From Magnetococcales bacterium (GTDB lineage Bacteria > Pseudomonadota > Magnetococcia > Magnetococcales > Magnetaquicoccaceae): a stretch of 64,000 bases of DNA. Under the pieces are notes generated by a model. It was not told the origin of the DNA. It searched no databases and worked only from the letters and a program-made list of their open reading frames with translations. The stretch lies in assembly GCA_015231375.1 (NCBI GenBank), contig JADGBT010000001.1, positions 62,001 through 126,000 of the forward strand, given 5' to 3'. Position 1 is the first letter of the stretch. Each line of letters starts with the position of its first letter. This document shows positions 1 through 10,900 of this stretch, piece by piece. The translations under genes were made by a program, and so were the position numbers.

Positions 1-2
1 GT

Positions 3-2411
3 GTGCGTTGGATCTATCCGGGCCGGACGCTGCCGGATGGTCATCGTCTGCATGGCGCGGTGGGGGCGTTGGCGGCGCGTCTCGGGGTCGCCCCGCCCGC
101 CGAGACTTTGCGCATCGCCTGGCGCGGCGCTCCCAAACCGGGAGAATCCCCGTTCGTGACCTTTCCGGCCCACATCGCGGAGGTGCTGCCGGACGCGTGG
201 CTGGAAAACCGTATCGTGCTGATCGGCGGGGATCTGCCTTTGAGCGACCGTCATCGCACGCCGTTGAGTCTGGTGGCCCAGTCCCGGGGGGATGAAGGGG
301 GCAACATGGCGGGGGTGGTCATTCAGGCCCACGCCCTGGCGCAGATTCTGGACGGGCGGCGTTTTCCCGAGGCGTCGTCTTTGGCGCGATGGATTTTTCT
401 GGCGGTGGCGACCACCTCCGGCATTCTGCTGGCGCGACTGGAGACCGCCTTCATCCTGAATGCCGGATTGGCTTTGGCGGGCACCATCGTCTGTTGGGGT
501 GGGGGATTTTTGTTTTTTGCCTATCTGGGCATCCTGTTGCCTCTGGTGACCCCGACTTTGGCTTTCTGGTTGGGATTTCTGCTCACCACCTTGCAGGTGG
601 GGGGGGAGGAGCGGCGACGCAAGCAGCGCGCCCAGGAAGAGACCCGCATGAAGTCGGAATTTCTGGCCAACATGAGCCACGAAATCCGTACTCCGATGAA
701 TGCCGTCATCGGCATGACCGAACTGCTGCTGGAAACCCCCCTGACCGCCGAGCAGCAGAAATTGTTGTCCACGGTGATGCGCTCGGCCCGGGCGTTGCTG
801 GGATTGTTGAACGATATCCTGGATTTCTCCAAGATGGAAGCGGGCAAGATGACCCTGGAGCAGGTGGTGTTCGATTTGCGTCAGGTGCTTGCCGACGCGC
901 GGGAGACCCTGATCGCCGTGGCCCGTCTGAAGGGGCTCTCTTTGGTCTTGGAGGTGGATGGGGCGTTGGGGCCCTGTTTCACCGGGGATCCGGCCCGACT
1001 GCGGCAGGTGATCGTCAATCTGACGGGCAACGCCATCAAGTTCACCGAGCATGGCAGCGTGACCGTGGGGGTGCGTCGCGATGCGCGGGATGAGGACTTT
1101 TTGTATTTCACGGTGGTGGATACCGGCATCGGCATTCCGGCCAACCGGCTGGACGCCATTTTTGAGAGTTTCACCCAGGCCGATGGCTCCACCACCCGCA
1201 GTCACGGCGGGACCGGTCTGGGTTTGACCATCTGTCAAAAGATCGTCGAGCGCATGGATGGGCGCATCTGGGTGACCAGCGAAGTGGGCAAGGGGAGTGT
1301 GTTTCATTTCCGGATCCGCCTGCCCGAAGCCGACGGGGTGACGGAATGCCGTCTGGCCACCTTGATTCCGGCGGCTGGCGCGTCGGGGGTGAGGCGTTCG
1401 TTGTCGATTCTTCTGGCCGAGGATGTGGAGGCCAATATCGAGCTGGTGATGATCCGGCTGACCCGTCCGGGTCATCGGGTGATGGTGGCGCGCGATGGGG
1501 CCGAGGCGGTGGAGATGTTCGCGCCGGGTCGTTTCGATCTGGTGTTGATGGATGTGCAGATGCCGCGTTTGAACGGATTCGACGCGGCCATGGGGATCCG
1601 GGCGCGGGAAAAGGCCAGCAACGGCGGGCGGGTGCCCATCGTGGCCATGACCGCCAATGCCATGAAGGGGGATCGGGAGCGGTGTCTGGAGTCGGGCATG
1701 GACGAGTATGTGACCAAGCCCATCGATTTCAACGCCTTGTTCGCGGTGATCGCCCGCGTGGTGCCTGAGGGGGCGGGGGAGCCGTTGCCCGGGGAGTCCC
1801 AGGAGGAAGCGCAGACGGCGGAAAGGGTGGCAATGGATGCTTCCGAGACCCCTGTGGTGTTGCCCGAGGTGGCCGGGGTGGATGTGGGGGCGGCTTTGGC
1901 GGCCTGGGGGGATTGGGAGGCGTATCGTCGCGCCTTGATCCGTTTTGCCATGACCAGGGCCGACGACGGTGCCCGCATCCGGGAGGCGTTGACCGGAGGA
2001 GACGCGGCCACGGCCAAGGGGATCGCGCATGCCTTGAAAGGGGGAGCGGGCAATCTGGCGGCTGTGGAGTTGGCCGAGGCGGCCAAGGTGTTGGATACCG
2101 CCTTGCGCAACGGGGAGGAGGGTTTGCCGCTGGTGGCAGCGGTGGAGGCGGCCATGGGGGTGGTGGTGGCGTCGTGTCGCTGTCTGGCGCGGGAGGAGAG
2201 CGGCGTGGTGGTGGAGCGGATGTTGGCCGCCATCGACGATGGGGATCTGGAGGCGGCCCGTGGGGTGCTGCCCTCCTTGATCGCGGCGGCGGATGGTCTG
2301 GTGGCCGTCGAGGAGACTCGTGCGTTGGCAGAGCAGTTGGAGGAGTTCGATTTCGACAGCGGGCGGGATACGGTGTTGGGGATTGCCCGGCAACTGGGTC
2401 TGGAGGTGTGA
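3..2411 (+). CDS. CHASE2-domain hybrid histidine kinase (5' end outside window)
   Basis: Sensor kinase that would autophosphorylate and relay phosphate internally. The visible 802 residues begin inside a CHASE2 periplasmic sensor domain (about 1-125, with the typical [11 protein letters not shown] and [13 protein letters not shown] stretches). Membrane segments follow to about residue 200, then HisKA with MSHEIRTP (His about 226), a HATPase domain (about 320-440, with DTGIGIP and GGTGLGLT), a receiver domain (about 466-590, phospho-Asp in LMDVQMP near 517, KP near its end) and a C-terminal Hpt domain (AHALKGG, His about 676). All relay residues are present, so a full His-Asp-His route looks intact. 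The first codon shown is a GTG at the window edge. CHASE2 domains are normally longer and preceded by a membrane segment, so the true start is upstream. The next gene starts right after the stop. Confidence 0.93.
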   Translation: MRWIYPGRTLPDGHRLHGAVGALAARLGVAPPAETLRIAWRGAPKPGESPFVTFPAHIAEVLPDAWLENRIVLIGGDLPLSDRHRTPLSLVAQSRGDEGGNMAGVVIQAHALAQILDGRRFPEASSLARWIFLAVATTSGILLARLETAFILNAGLALAGTIVCWGGGFLFFAYLGILLPLVTPTLAFWLGFLLTTLQVGGEERRRKQRAQEETRMKSEFLANMSHEIRTPMNAVIGMTELLLETPLTAEQQKLLSTVMRSARALLGLLNDILDFSKMEAGKMTLEQVVFDLRQVLADARETLIAVARLKGLSLVLEVDGALGPCFTGDPARLRQVIVNLTGNAIKFTEHGSVTVGVRRDARDEDFLYFTVVDTGIGIPANRLDAIFESFTQADGSTTRSHGGTGLGLTICQKIVERMDGRIWVTSEVGKGSVFHFRIRLPEADGVTECRLATLIPAAGASGVRRSLSILLAEDVEANIELVMIRLTRPGHRVMVARDGAEAVEMFAPGRFDLVLMDVQMPRLNGFDAAMGIRAREKASNGGRVPIVAMTANAMKGDRERCLESGMDEYVTKPIDFNALFAVIARVVPEGAGEPLPGESQEEAQTAERVAMDASETPVVLPEVAGVDVGAALAAWGDWEAYRRALIRFAMTRADDGARIREALTGGDAATAKGIAHALKGGAGNLAAVELAEAAKVLDTALRNGEEGLPLVAAVEAAMGVVVASCRCLAREESGVVVERMLAAIDDGDLEAARGVLPSLIAAADGLVAVEETRALAEQLEEFDFDSGRDTVLGIARQLGLEV

Positions 2412-2412
2412 G

Positions 2413-3177
2413 CTGTTTGTCTTCAAGAAGATCGTCGGTTTTTGGGTGATGCCGTTGCCCGCGCTGCTGCTGGCGGGCATGGTGGGGGTGGTGTGGCTGT
2501 GGCGGGGCCGGAGTCGGAATGGGGGGCGTTGGCTGGTGAGCGGGGTGGTGATCGGGTTGACGCTGCTCAGTTTCAAGCCGGTGGCCGATGCCCTGGTGCG
2601 ACCGTTGGAAGGGCGATATGACGCTTATCGGGCCCACCCGGAGCGGGTGGTGGCGTATGTGGTGGTGCTGGGCGGCGGGGTGGTGGACGATCCGGCCTTG
2701 CCGGTGACCAGTCAGTTGTCCTCAGAAAGTCTGACGCGACTGGTGGAGGGGATCCGCATTGCGCGGCTGCATCCGGGCAGTCGGCTGGTGTTGTCCGGCG
2801 GTGGGGCGACGGCGGCTTTCACCGAAGCCGGTGTCATGGGGCAGGTGGCTTTGGGGTTGGGGGTGCCTAGCGAGCGGATTGTATTGGAAGAGGTGGCGCG
2901 GGATACCGAGAATCAGGCCCGTTTGATTCAGGATCTGATCGGCAACGAGCCGTTTGTGCTGGTCACCTCGGCGCTCCATCTGCCGCGCGCCATGGCCTTG
3001 TTCCGCAAGCGGGGCCTGGGGCCGCTTCCCGCTCCCACCGATCATCGGGCCAAGGCGTTGGGAGCCGATTGGGTGGCGTTGTTGAACGGAATCGCGCCGC
3101 GCCAGTTGGAAGCCGTCCACGCGGCGGTCCACGAGTATCTGGGGCTGCTGTGGTCCAGATGGCGGGGCGCGATTTAG
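2413..3177 (+). CDS. ElyC/SanA/YdcF-family (DUF218) membrane protein
   Basis: Resembles ElyC, an inner-membrane protein linked in E. coli to envelope biogenesis through the lipid carrier pool. Two N-terminal hydrophobic segments (about residues 9-30 and 38-55) precede a DUF218 fold with VVVLGGGVVDD, SRLVLSGGG, ETENQA-like DTENQARL and FVLVTSALHLPRAMALF. Start choice: the sequence LFVFKKIVGFWVMPLP aligns closely with the E. coli ElyC N-terminus, and its first codon is CTG at 2413, preceded by GGAGGTG at good spacing. The first conventional starts (GTG 2446, ATG 2449) would cut off that conserved segment. A CTG start gives 254 residues and lies 1 nt after the upstream kinase stop, suggesting translational coupling. 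The fold and family are well supported; the start and exact role are inference. Confidence 0.85.
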   Translation: MFVFKKIVGFWVMPLPALLLAGMVGVVWLWRGRSRNGGRWLVSGVVIGLTLLSFKPVADALVRPLEGRYDAYRAHPERVVAYVVVLGGGVVDDPALPVTSQLSSESLTRLVEGIRIARLHPGSRLVLSGGGATAAFTEAGVMGQVALGLGVPSERIVLEEVARDTENQARLIQDLIGNEPFVLVTSALHLPRAMALFRKRGLGPLPAPTDHRAKALGADWVALLNGIAPRQLEAVHAAVHEYLGLLWSRWRGAI

Positions 3178-3192
3178 AAAAGCTTTGTCGGT

Positions 3193-3996
3193 TCAGCCCC
3201 CTGCGGGCACCTTGACCCACAGCGCGCGCAAAGGCACGCGCACGCCGTCGAGCAGACGGTTCTGTCCTTCGAGGAGGGTGAGCTTCAGCACCACCCCGCC
3301 GGAAACGAAATCATACACCCCGTTCAACCGCAGACTCTCTCCGCTGGCTGCGTCCAGGTCGAGTTCCGCGAGGGCCTGGTTCAAGGCCAGATCCAGTTGA
3401 CGGGTGAAGTCGTTGGCCAGTTGTTTCTTCTCTTCCAGGATGGGCGTGGCCACGATGGGACGATCGGGCCATTTCTTCGCGAAGCGTTTGACCAGATTGG
3501 CCATTTGCGGAGCCAGTTTTTCCGGATCCTCGGGGACCAGTTTGCGGGAGGTGCTGTGTCCCGTCGGAACCCGTCGGGGAAGGTTGTCCCAGGTGGCTTC
3601 CAGCCGCTTGGGCAGGTGTTCCCGGATGCGGTGGATCAGGTACTCCCCATCCACCGGCTTGTTGACATATCCCTGACAGGTGCCGTGGAAGGCGTCCAGA
3701 ATGTCGTCGGCGGTGTTGCGGGCGGTGATCATGATGGCGATGGTCTGGCCTTTGCCCGGAACCGCCCAGTTCTTTTCCATGTCGCGGATGGCGTAGAGAG
3801 CCTGATGGCCATCCAGGCGCGGCATTTCGATATCCATGCACACCACATGGTAGGGGGCTTTCTCCTCCAGGGCCGCCTCGAAAAGAGCCAGGGCCGCCTC
3901 GCCGTCTCCGGCCTGGTCGCACGAACCCAGGGGAGAGAGAATGGTGGTCAGTTTCTCCCGTTGTCCGGGATCATCATCGACGATCAGAATTTTCAT
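3193..3996 (-). CDS. Response regulator with CheY-like receiver and uncharacterised C-terminal domain
   Basis: Receiver domain at residues 1-125 (MKILIVDDD, phospho-Asp in CMDIEMPRLDG near 55, ITAR, and the conserved Lys in VNKPVDG). It is followed by about 140 residues that match no output domain I recognise; there is no HTH, GGDEF, HD-GYP or kinase signature. The C-terminal half is rich in charged helices (about 150-225) and ends in a predicted beta-rich segment. The start at 3996 is preferred over GTG 4008 because AAGGG sits about 5 nt upstream. The gene converges on the ElyC-like gene 15 nt away. A partner kinase could be the CHASE2 hybrid kinase nearby, but nothing in the sequence proves it. 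Confidence 0.85.
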   Translation of the reverse strand: MKILIVDDDPGQREKLTTILSPLGSCDQAGDGEAALALFEAALEEKAPYHVVCMDIEMPRLDGHQALYAIRDMEKNWAVPGKGQTIAIMITARNTADDILDAFHGTCQGYVNKPVDGEYLIHRIREHLPKRLEATWDNLPRRVPTGHSTSRKLVPEDPEKLAPQMANLVKRFAKKWPDRPIVATPILEEKKQLANDFTRQLDLALNQALAELDLDAASGESLRLNGVYDFVSGGVVLKLTLLEGQNRLLDGVRVPLRALWVKVPAGG

Positions 3997-4093
3997 GTTG
4001 CCCTTCACCCCCGCGATAGACCTTGGCCCCAGTGGCGCTGCATCTTTAAGCTTTCAGATCACAGGATACAACACCACGGGCCGAATGGAAATG

Positions 4094-4789
4094 TCATTGC
4101 GTGGTCTGAACGCGGTTCAGGGAGGACAACTGGGCGTCGCATCCCTTGGCGGTCATCCAGGCGGTCCGCTCTGTGGGGGTGGTCAGGTTCGATGGCATCA
4201 CATGCAGCGTGGTCGTGCTGGGTTGACCATCCAGTTCCAGTCGATAGACCGTGTTGTCGGTCACGGGCATGGTCGGAGGTGGCGTGAGTTGATGGGTGCC
4301 CGCCGGCCATTGGGAGTGGGCTTTCCATTGCTGCTGGCCCAGTCGCACGGTGATGCGGGAGTGCTCCTGACTGGAAGGACGCCAGAACACCAGCGGTTGA
4401 CCCGCGCTCAGGCAGTAATGGCCACTGCGGGTCACATCCAGCATCTGGGGAATGGACCGGGTGGTGCCCAGACCCCCGGAACGGATCTTGGGAGACGAGA
4501 CCAGCATCTTCAAGGTGTTGACCACCCCGGTCTCCGTGGCGGCCTGGGGTTTGGATAACGGCAGACCTTGAAAGGGGCCTTCCAGGTTGATGGCGGTCCC
4601 GTTGGAAGCCAGCAGGGTCACGCGTTGTCCGATGGCCAGGGTCAAAGGTTGGGTGGTGTCGAGGGTCTGTCCGGGGGTCAGTTGGATCCCTTCGGCCTTG
4701 TACACCACGAGTTCGCCGGCCAGGAGCGATCCGCTGGTCAGCAGGCCCATCACCATTCCCAGTCTGCTCCAGAAAGTGATGCGTTTCAT
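4094..4789 (-). CDS. Small exported protein, FecR-like, unknown function
   Basis: The 231-residue product has a clear Sec signal peptide (MKRITFW, then a hydrophobic core ending LLAGE near residue 25). The mature part starts with a beta-rich segment resembling FecR-type domains (TLAIGQRVTLLASNGTAINLEGP). Two cysteines are present (HYCLS and KGCDA) and could form a disulfide. The start at 4789 is supported by AGGAG at 4796-4800. It lies divergently 180 bp from the giant caspase-domain exoprotein, and both are predicted to be exported, so a functional link is possible. FecR-like folds occur in ligand-binding periplasmic proteins as well as in sigma regulators. There is no sigma/anti-sigma pair here. 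Confidence 0.75.
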   Translation of the reverse strand: MKRITFWSRLGMVMGLLTSGSLLAGELVVYKAEGIQLTPGQTLDTTQPLTLAIGQRVTLLASNGTAINLEGPFQGLPLSKPQAATETGVVNTLKMLVSSPKIRSGGLGTTRSIPQMLDVTRSGHYCLSAGQPLVFWRPSSQEHSRITVRLGQQQWKAHSQWPAGTHQLTPPPTMPVTDNTVYRLELDGQPSTTTLHVMPSNLTTPTERTAWMTAKGCDAQLSSLNRVQTTQ

Positions 4790-4968
4790 GGTGGTCTCCT
4801 TCGTGTGTGAAGCCGGTATTTGGAAAATGAGTGTCACGGTGTTGAAAAGTGGTCCGTTTCTTGGTTGTTATAGTAGTGTGCAGCCTGGGTGCCAATCTTG
4901 CAAGGTATTATAAAACAACAGGTTGATCTGAAGCGTGATCGCGAAACAAGGGGAGAGATGTAAAAAAA

Positions 4969-7900
4969 ATGGACAGAGACCAAAAAATTGACTTCTGTTC
5001 TGCCCGTGCGTCCGGATCTCCCCTTTTTCCCGTGATGCTGGCTTTGGAGGATCGGTTGTTGCTGGATGCCTCTGGCCTGGGGGCGGCGGTGCGGAGCGGG
5101 GAGGATGGCGGGACCAGGGAGGAGGAGGCGCCGCAGGCGGAGTCTGCCACCTGGGAGTTGTTGGGCGCTTTGGTGCCTGCGGTGGAGCCGGCGGCGTCGG
5201 ACTGGCGCGCTGAGGTGGTGTTTGTGGATGCCGGGGTGGCGGATTATCGGACCTTGCTGGACCATCCCGCCATGGAGCGCATGGTGGTGGTCTTGGAGTC
5301 CCACGAGGATGGGGTGGCGCGGATTGCCCAGACCCTGGCGGCTTTGGAAGGGGTGGACGCGGTGCATGTGATCTCCCACGGTTCCGATGGGCGGGTGCGT
5401 CTGGGCAACGCGGAACTCTCTTTGGAGAGCCTGTCGGTGTATGCCGAGACGGTTCGGGCCTGGGGAGCGGGTTTGAGCGGGGAGGGGGATATTCTGTTTT
5501 ATGGCTGCGACGTGGCCGCTGGCGCGCAGGGCCAGGAGCTGGTCCGGCGGATCGCGGCGTTGACCGGCGCGGATGTCTCCGCCTCCCGGGATGCCACGGG
5601 GGCCGCGCGTCTGGGAGGAGACTGGGAGCTGGAGTGGACCGAAGGGGTGGTGGAGAGCGCTGTGTCGCCTTCGGTCGGGGCTCAGGCGGGGTACGAGGGG
5701 CTGCTGGCCACTTATACCGTGACCAATCTCAACAATACCGGGGCCGGGAGTCTGCGTCAGGCGATTCTCAGCGCCAATGCCACGTCGGGTGTGACCGATA
5801 CCATTCAATTTTCGGTGACCGGCACCATCACTTTGACCAGCATGCTCACGGTCACGGATGATCTGGTCATTCAGGGGGATACCGATGGGGATCAGGTCGC
5901 CGACATCACCGTGAGTGGCGGCGGAGCCAATTTGCGCGGATTGTATGTCAACATGAGCGCAAGCACCAATACCCTCACGCTCAACGGGGTGACGATCGAC
6001 AATTTTGATTATGTCGCCTCGTCCAATACCGGAGGTGGGGCGGTGTTGATCGGCAAAGGCACTTTGGTGTTGAATGATTCCACCATTTCCAACAGTTCCA
6101 TCACGCCGAACGCTGGATTCAGCACCTTTGGCGGTGGGGTCTATCTGAACGCCAACGGCGTGTTGCAGGTGATCGACAGCACCGTCAGCGGCAATTCGGC
6201 CACCTTTGGTGGCGGGATTCGCAACGATGGGGGTGTGGTCACCATCACCCGCAGCACCTTTTCGGGCAATTCGGCTCCCACCGGCGCGTCGAGTGGCACC
6301 GGTGGAGGCATTTATCAGGCGGTGGGTTCCACCCTGACCATCACCGACAGCACCATTTCCGGAAACAGCAGTGTCGGATCCGGAGGCGGATTGATCATCA
6401 TCGCCGGGACGGTCTCCATCGACAACAGCACCATCGCCGACAACAGTTCGGCGATTGGCGCGGGCATCCGGGTGGGGGGCGGCACCCTGACCATGACCAA
6501 TACCACTGTGGCGGCCAACACCGCCACTGGTGCCGGAGGCGGGCTTTCGATCGCGGCTGGGGGGGTGGTGTCGGCGACCAATACCTTGATTGCGGACAAT
6601 ACCGGTACTACCGCCGATGTGTCAGGGACGATCACCGCCAACTACAGCCTGATCGAAGACACGACCGGAGCCACCATCAACACCACCACCAGCAATGTGA
6701 CCGGCGTGGACCCGGTGCTGGGCAGTCTGGCCAACAACGGCGGGACAACCCAAACCCTGTCGTTGGGCGCCACCAGTCCGGCTCTGGACCTCTGGACTTC
6801 GACCCAGGTGAGCAGCAGTTCCACCACCGATCAACGCGGCACCGGTTACACGCGCTATTTCAATACATTGATCGATGTCGGCGCCTATGAGTCCGTGTCA
6901 CCTTTGGCCATCGACGATACCGCCAGCGCCACGGAGACGGGCAGCGCGGCCGGAGCCGACGGGTCGGGTACTCTGGTGACCAACGATGTGACCACGGGCA
7001 CCAAGACGGTGACCGCCATTCGTACCGGCAATGTGGCGGGAGGTGGTGTGGCCGGGACGGTTGGCAGCGCTCTTTCCGGCAGTTATGGGGCGTTGACCGT
7101 GCTGGCGAGCGGGAGTTTTACCTATGTGATCGATGAAACCAACAGTACGGTGAACGCCTTGCAGAGTGGTCAGAGCCTGTCGGATGTTTTTAATTATACC
7201 CTTTCCGATGGTTCTTTGACCGACATTGCCCTCTTGACCGTCACCCTCCAGGGAGCCAACGATACCCCCCTTGGCGTCAACGACACCGCGACCGCGATTG
7301 AAACCGGCAGCAGTTCCGGCAGCAACGCCACGGGCAATCTGCTGACCAATGATTCGGATCCGGAAAGCGCTTCGTTGAGTGCCGTGGCCACGACTCTGAC
7401 GGGGAGTTACGGCACCCTGACCATTGCCAGCAGTGGCGCTTATGTCTATGTGGCGGATGATGCCAATGCCACGGTGAACGCCTTGCAAAGCGGTCAAAGT
7501 GTGTCGGATGCCTTCACCTATACCCTCTCCGACGGCTCCTTGACCCACACCGCCACCCTGACCGTCACCATCCAGGGAGCCGATGATCCTCCGTCTGTAA
7601 GTGGGTTGACGACCTCTGAAGGGTTTGTCGAGGATGGGGCGTCGTTTTTGCTGGCGCCCATCGTGATTCAGGATCCGGACTCCTCCTGGGTGGCGGTCAC
7701 CCTGACTTTGAGCCAGGGCGGGGCGGGGGTGTTGTCAGTCGGTCAGTCGGGAGGGGTGATGGCCACTTTCGATGGTCTGGTTTGGCGTGCGTCCGGCGCG
7801 GTATCCGAGGTCAACGCCTTGCTGGCCGGTCTTGTCTTTTTCCCGGCTTTGAACTGGGATCAGGATTTGACCATCACCACCACCGTGACCGATGGGGTGA

Positions 7901-10900
7901 CATCGATGGTCACAGGGGTCAAACAGGTGGCAGTGACCGCAGTGAACGATGCTCCGACCGCCACCCCTCTTGCGGGGCAGGAACGGATCATCGAGGATGT
8001 GTTGCATCATGATCTGGTTGATCTGGTGGTTGCGGATGTGGACAGTGCCAGCGTGAACGTGACCTTGACCATGGCCGAGAGCGAGGCCGGAATTCTGACT
8101 GTATCCACCTTTCAGGGCGTGACCTCCACCTTCGACGGGGGAATCTGGTCGGTTCAAGGGGCGGTGGTCGAGGTCAATGCGCTGTTGTCCGAGGTGGCGT
8201 TTATTCCGTTTCGTGACTGGGATCGGGATTTTGTCATCGCCATCGCCATCGATGACGGCCAGGCCCCGACGCTGACCGGATTCCGGAATGTGGTGATGAC
8301 CGCTGTCAACGATCCTCCCACGGCCACCAATCTGAACGCCGCCGAACGTTTTACCGAGGATGACGCCTCCTTTGATCTGATCCCGATGGTGGTGACGGAC
8401 GTGGACAGCACATCGGTCAGCGTTACCGTGATCCTGGATGATCCGGCGGTCGGCACCTTGTCCACGCGTCTTGGTTCCGGGGTCACCTTGGGCAGCAATG
8501 GCGGCTTCTGGAGCGCGTCCGGCGAGGTGGCCGCGCTCAACAACCTGTTGACCGGCGTGCGGTTCACTCCTGCGGAGAACTGGGATCAGGATTTCACCAT
8601 CGCCACGTCAGTCAGCGATGGTCAGGCTCCGGAGGTGACCGGCATCAAAGCGGTCACGGTGATTCCGGTGCATGATGATTTGTTGGTTTCGCAGCTTTCC
8701 GCTCCGGAAAGCCTTTTGGAGGATGGTCCCGGCATCGATTTGACCGATATCGTGATTACCGGCAGCGACAGTGACACGGTGATGGCCACCTTGACGCTTT
8801 CGGATCCGGAGGCGGGTGTTTTGTCCACCGGGAGGGTCCAGGGTGTGACCTCGACGTTTGATCAGGGGGTCTGGCAGGCCTCTGGAGATGTCGCCACGGT
8901 CAACGCCTTGTTGGCGGCGGTCCGGTTCACGCCCGCGCCGGGATGGAATCGGGATTTCAGCCTGCTCACCGCTGTCGGGGATGGAGTGACTGCGAATGTG
9001 ACCGGCGTCAAACCGGTCACCCTGATCGCCGTGAACGATGTCCCCGTGGTCACCCATCTGGATACCCCCGAATCCTTGGTGGAAGACGATCCGATTCTGG
9101 CGTTGAGTCGCATCGTGATCACCGACGACAGCCTGCGTGTGACCACCACCCTGACCCTTTCGGATGGCGCGGCGGGACGATTGCAGTTTCGGACCCAGGC
9201 AGGCGTGGAGTTGACCGGGGATGGGAGCGAATGGACCCTGAGCGGCTCTCCGGATCAGGTCAACGTCATGCTGGAGGGATTGAGTTTCATCCCGGCGCGC
9301 GACTACGACCGGGATTTCACCCTGACCGTTGCGGTGCGTGATGGTGTGGCCGACCCTGTGGTGGGGGTGAAGCGGATTGTGGTCACGCCTGGCAACGATC
9401 CGCCCCGTGATTTGACGCTGAGCGGTGCCGTTGTGGACGAGAATACCGATACCACCCAGGGTGTCCGGATCGGGGCGTTGTCGGCGGTCGAGGTGGATGG
9501 CGGGGATCGGGTGGTTTATTCCCTGGTCGATGGGGAGGACCGTTCGGTATTCCGGCTGGGAGGGGAGGACTCCGGGGCGTTGTATCTGGTGGGGGAACGG
9601 TTGGATTTCGAGAGCAAGGATCGCTATTCGGTCACGGTGCGGGCCACCGATGGTCAGGGGGCGGTATGCGAGGAGCGTTTCGTCATCCGGGTGATCGATC
9701 GGAACGAAGCGCCGGTGAGCCTGACTTTCTCCCCCGAGACGCTGCGGGAGAACCGTTCCAGTCTGGGGGGTCTGGTCGCCGGACAGTTGGGCGCAACGGA
9801 TGTGGACGCCGGGGATGGATTGGTTTTTTCCGTGGTCGGGGGGGCGGATGCCCCACTGTTTTCCATCGGCGGGGCGAACCGGGATCAATTGTTGTTGTCT
9901 GACGGCGTGCTGGATTACGAGCGGCGCAGCGCCTACGAGGTCACGGTGCGGGTGGCGGATCTGGCCGGGGCCTATCGGGAGTCCACCTGGATCGTGGCGG
10001 TGATCAATGTCAACGAGCGGGTGGAAGAGGGGTCTGCTGTGGAGTGGTCGCCTCCGGTGGTGGTGGAGGTTCCGGTGGTGGTGGCAGGGGGGGGTGAGAG
10101 TCCGGGAGTGTCCGAGGCGGTGGTGGGTGGAGCGGGGCCGTTGCTGCGGGAGCCTGCCCCCTGGGAGGAGGGATCCTCCGGGAGCGGTGAAGGATGGCCG
10201 GTGGTGGTGGACGGTGGTCTTCCGACGGATCCGGGGGAGGTGATTCAGGGGTATCTGGAGAGTCCGGACTCCTTGGGGCAGGCGGTGGGGGAGGTGTTGG
10301 ATCGGGTTGCCCAGGGCGAACCGGTGCAGCAGGCGGACGTGATCGATCTGCTGGAGAAGGGGGGCGCGGACCGGGAGCGGATGATGCAGGTGTTGCGGGA
10401 TTTCATTCAGATCCAGAAGGAGGCGCGCACCGCGTTGTATGCGGACGCCCTGTCGGAGCTGGATCAACTGGATCGGGACAATCCCTTTGAAACCGGCACG
10501 GACAGTGCGGAAGGCAGGCATGACTCCTGGTTTCCTCCCTTGACTGGAGAACGGATCGCCTTGTTGATCGGGGTCAATCGGTATCAAGAGCCGATTCCCG
10601 CGTTGTCTACCCCGGTCAACGATGTCAACGTGATTGCGGCCTTGTTGCGTTCGCGGGGGTATCAGGCCATCGTGATGCCGGACGCCACCCGCGACCGGGT
10701 GGTGGAGGCGTTCCGGGCGGTGGGGTCGAAGATCAAGCCGCATCAGGATCTGCTGATCTATTACGCCGGACACGGTTATCTCCAGCCCGAGACCGGGACC
10801 GGTTACTGGTTGTTGTCCGACGCCAGCGCCGGCAGCGCCTCCCAGTGGATTTCCACCCGCCATTTGTCGGATTTTCTGGCCAAGGTGAAGGCGCGGCATA

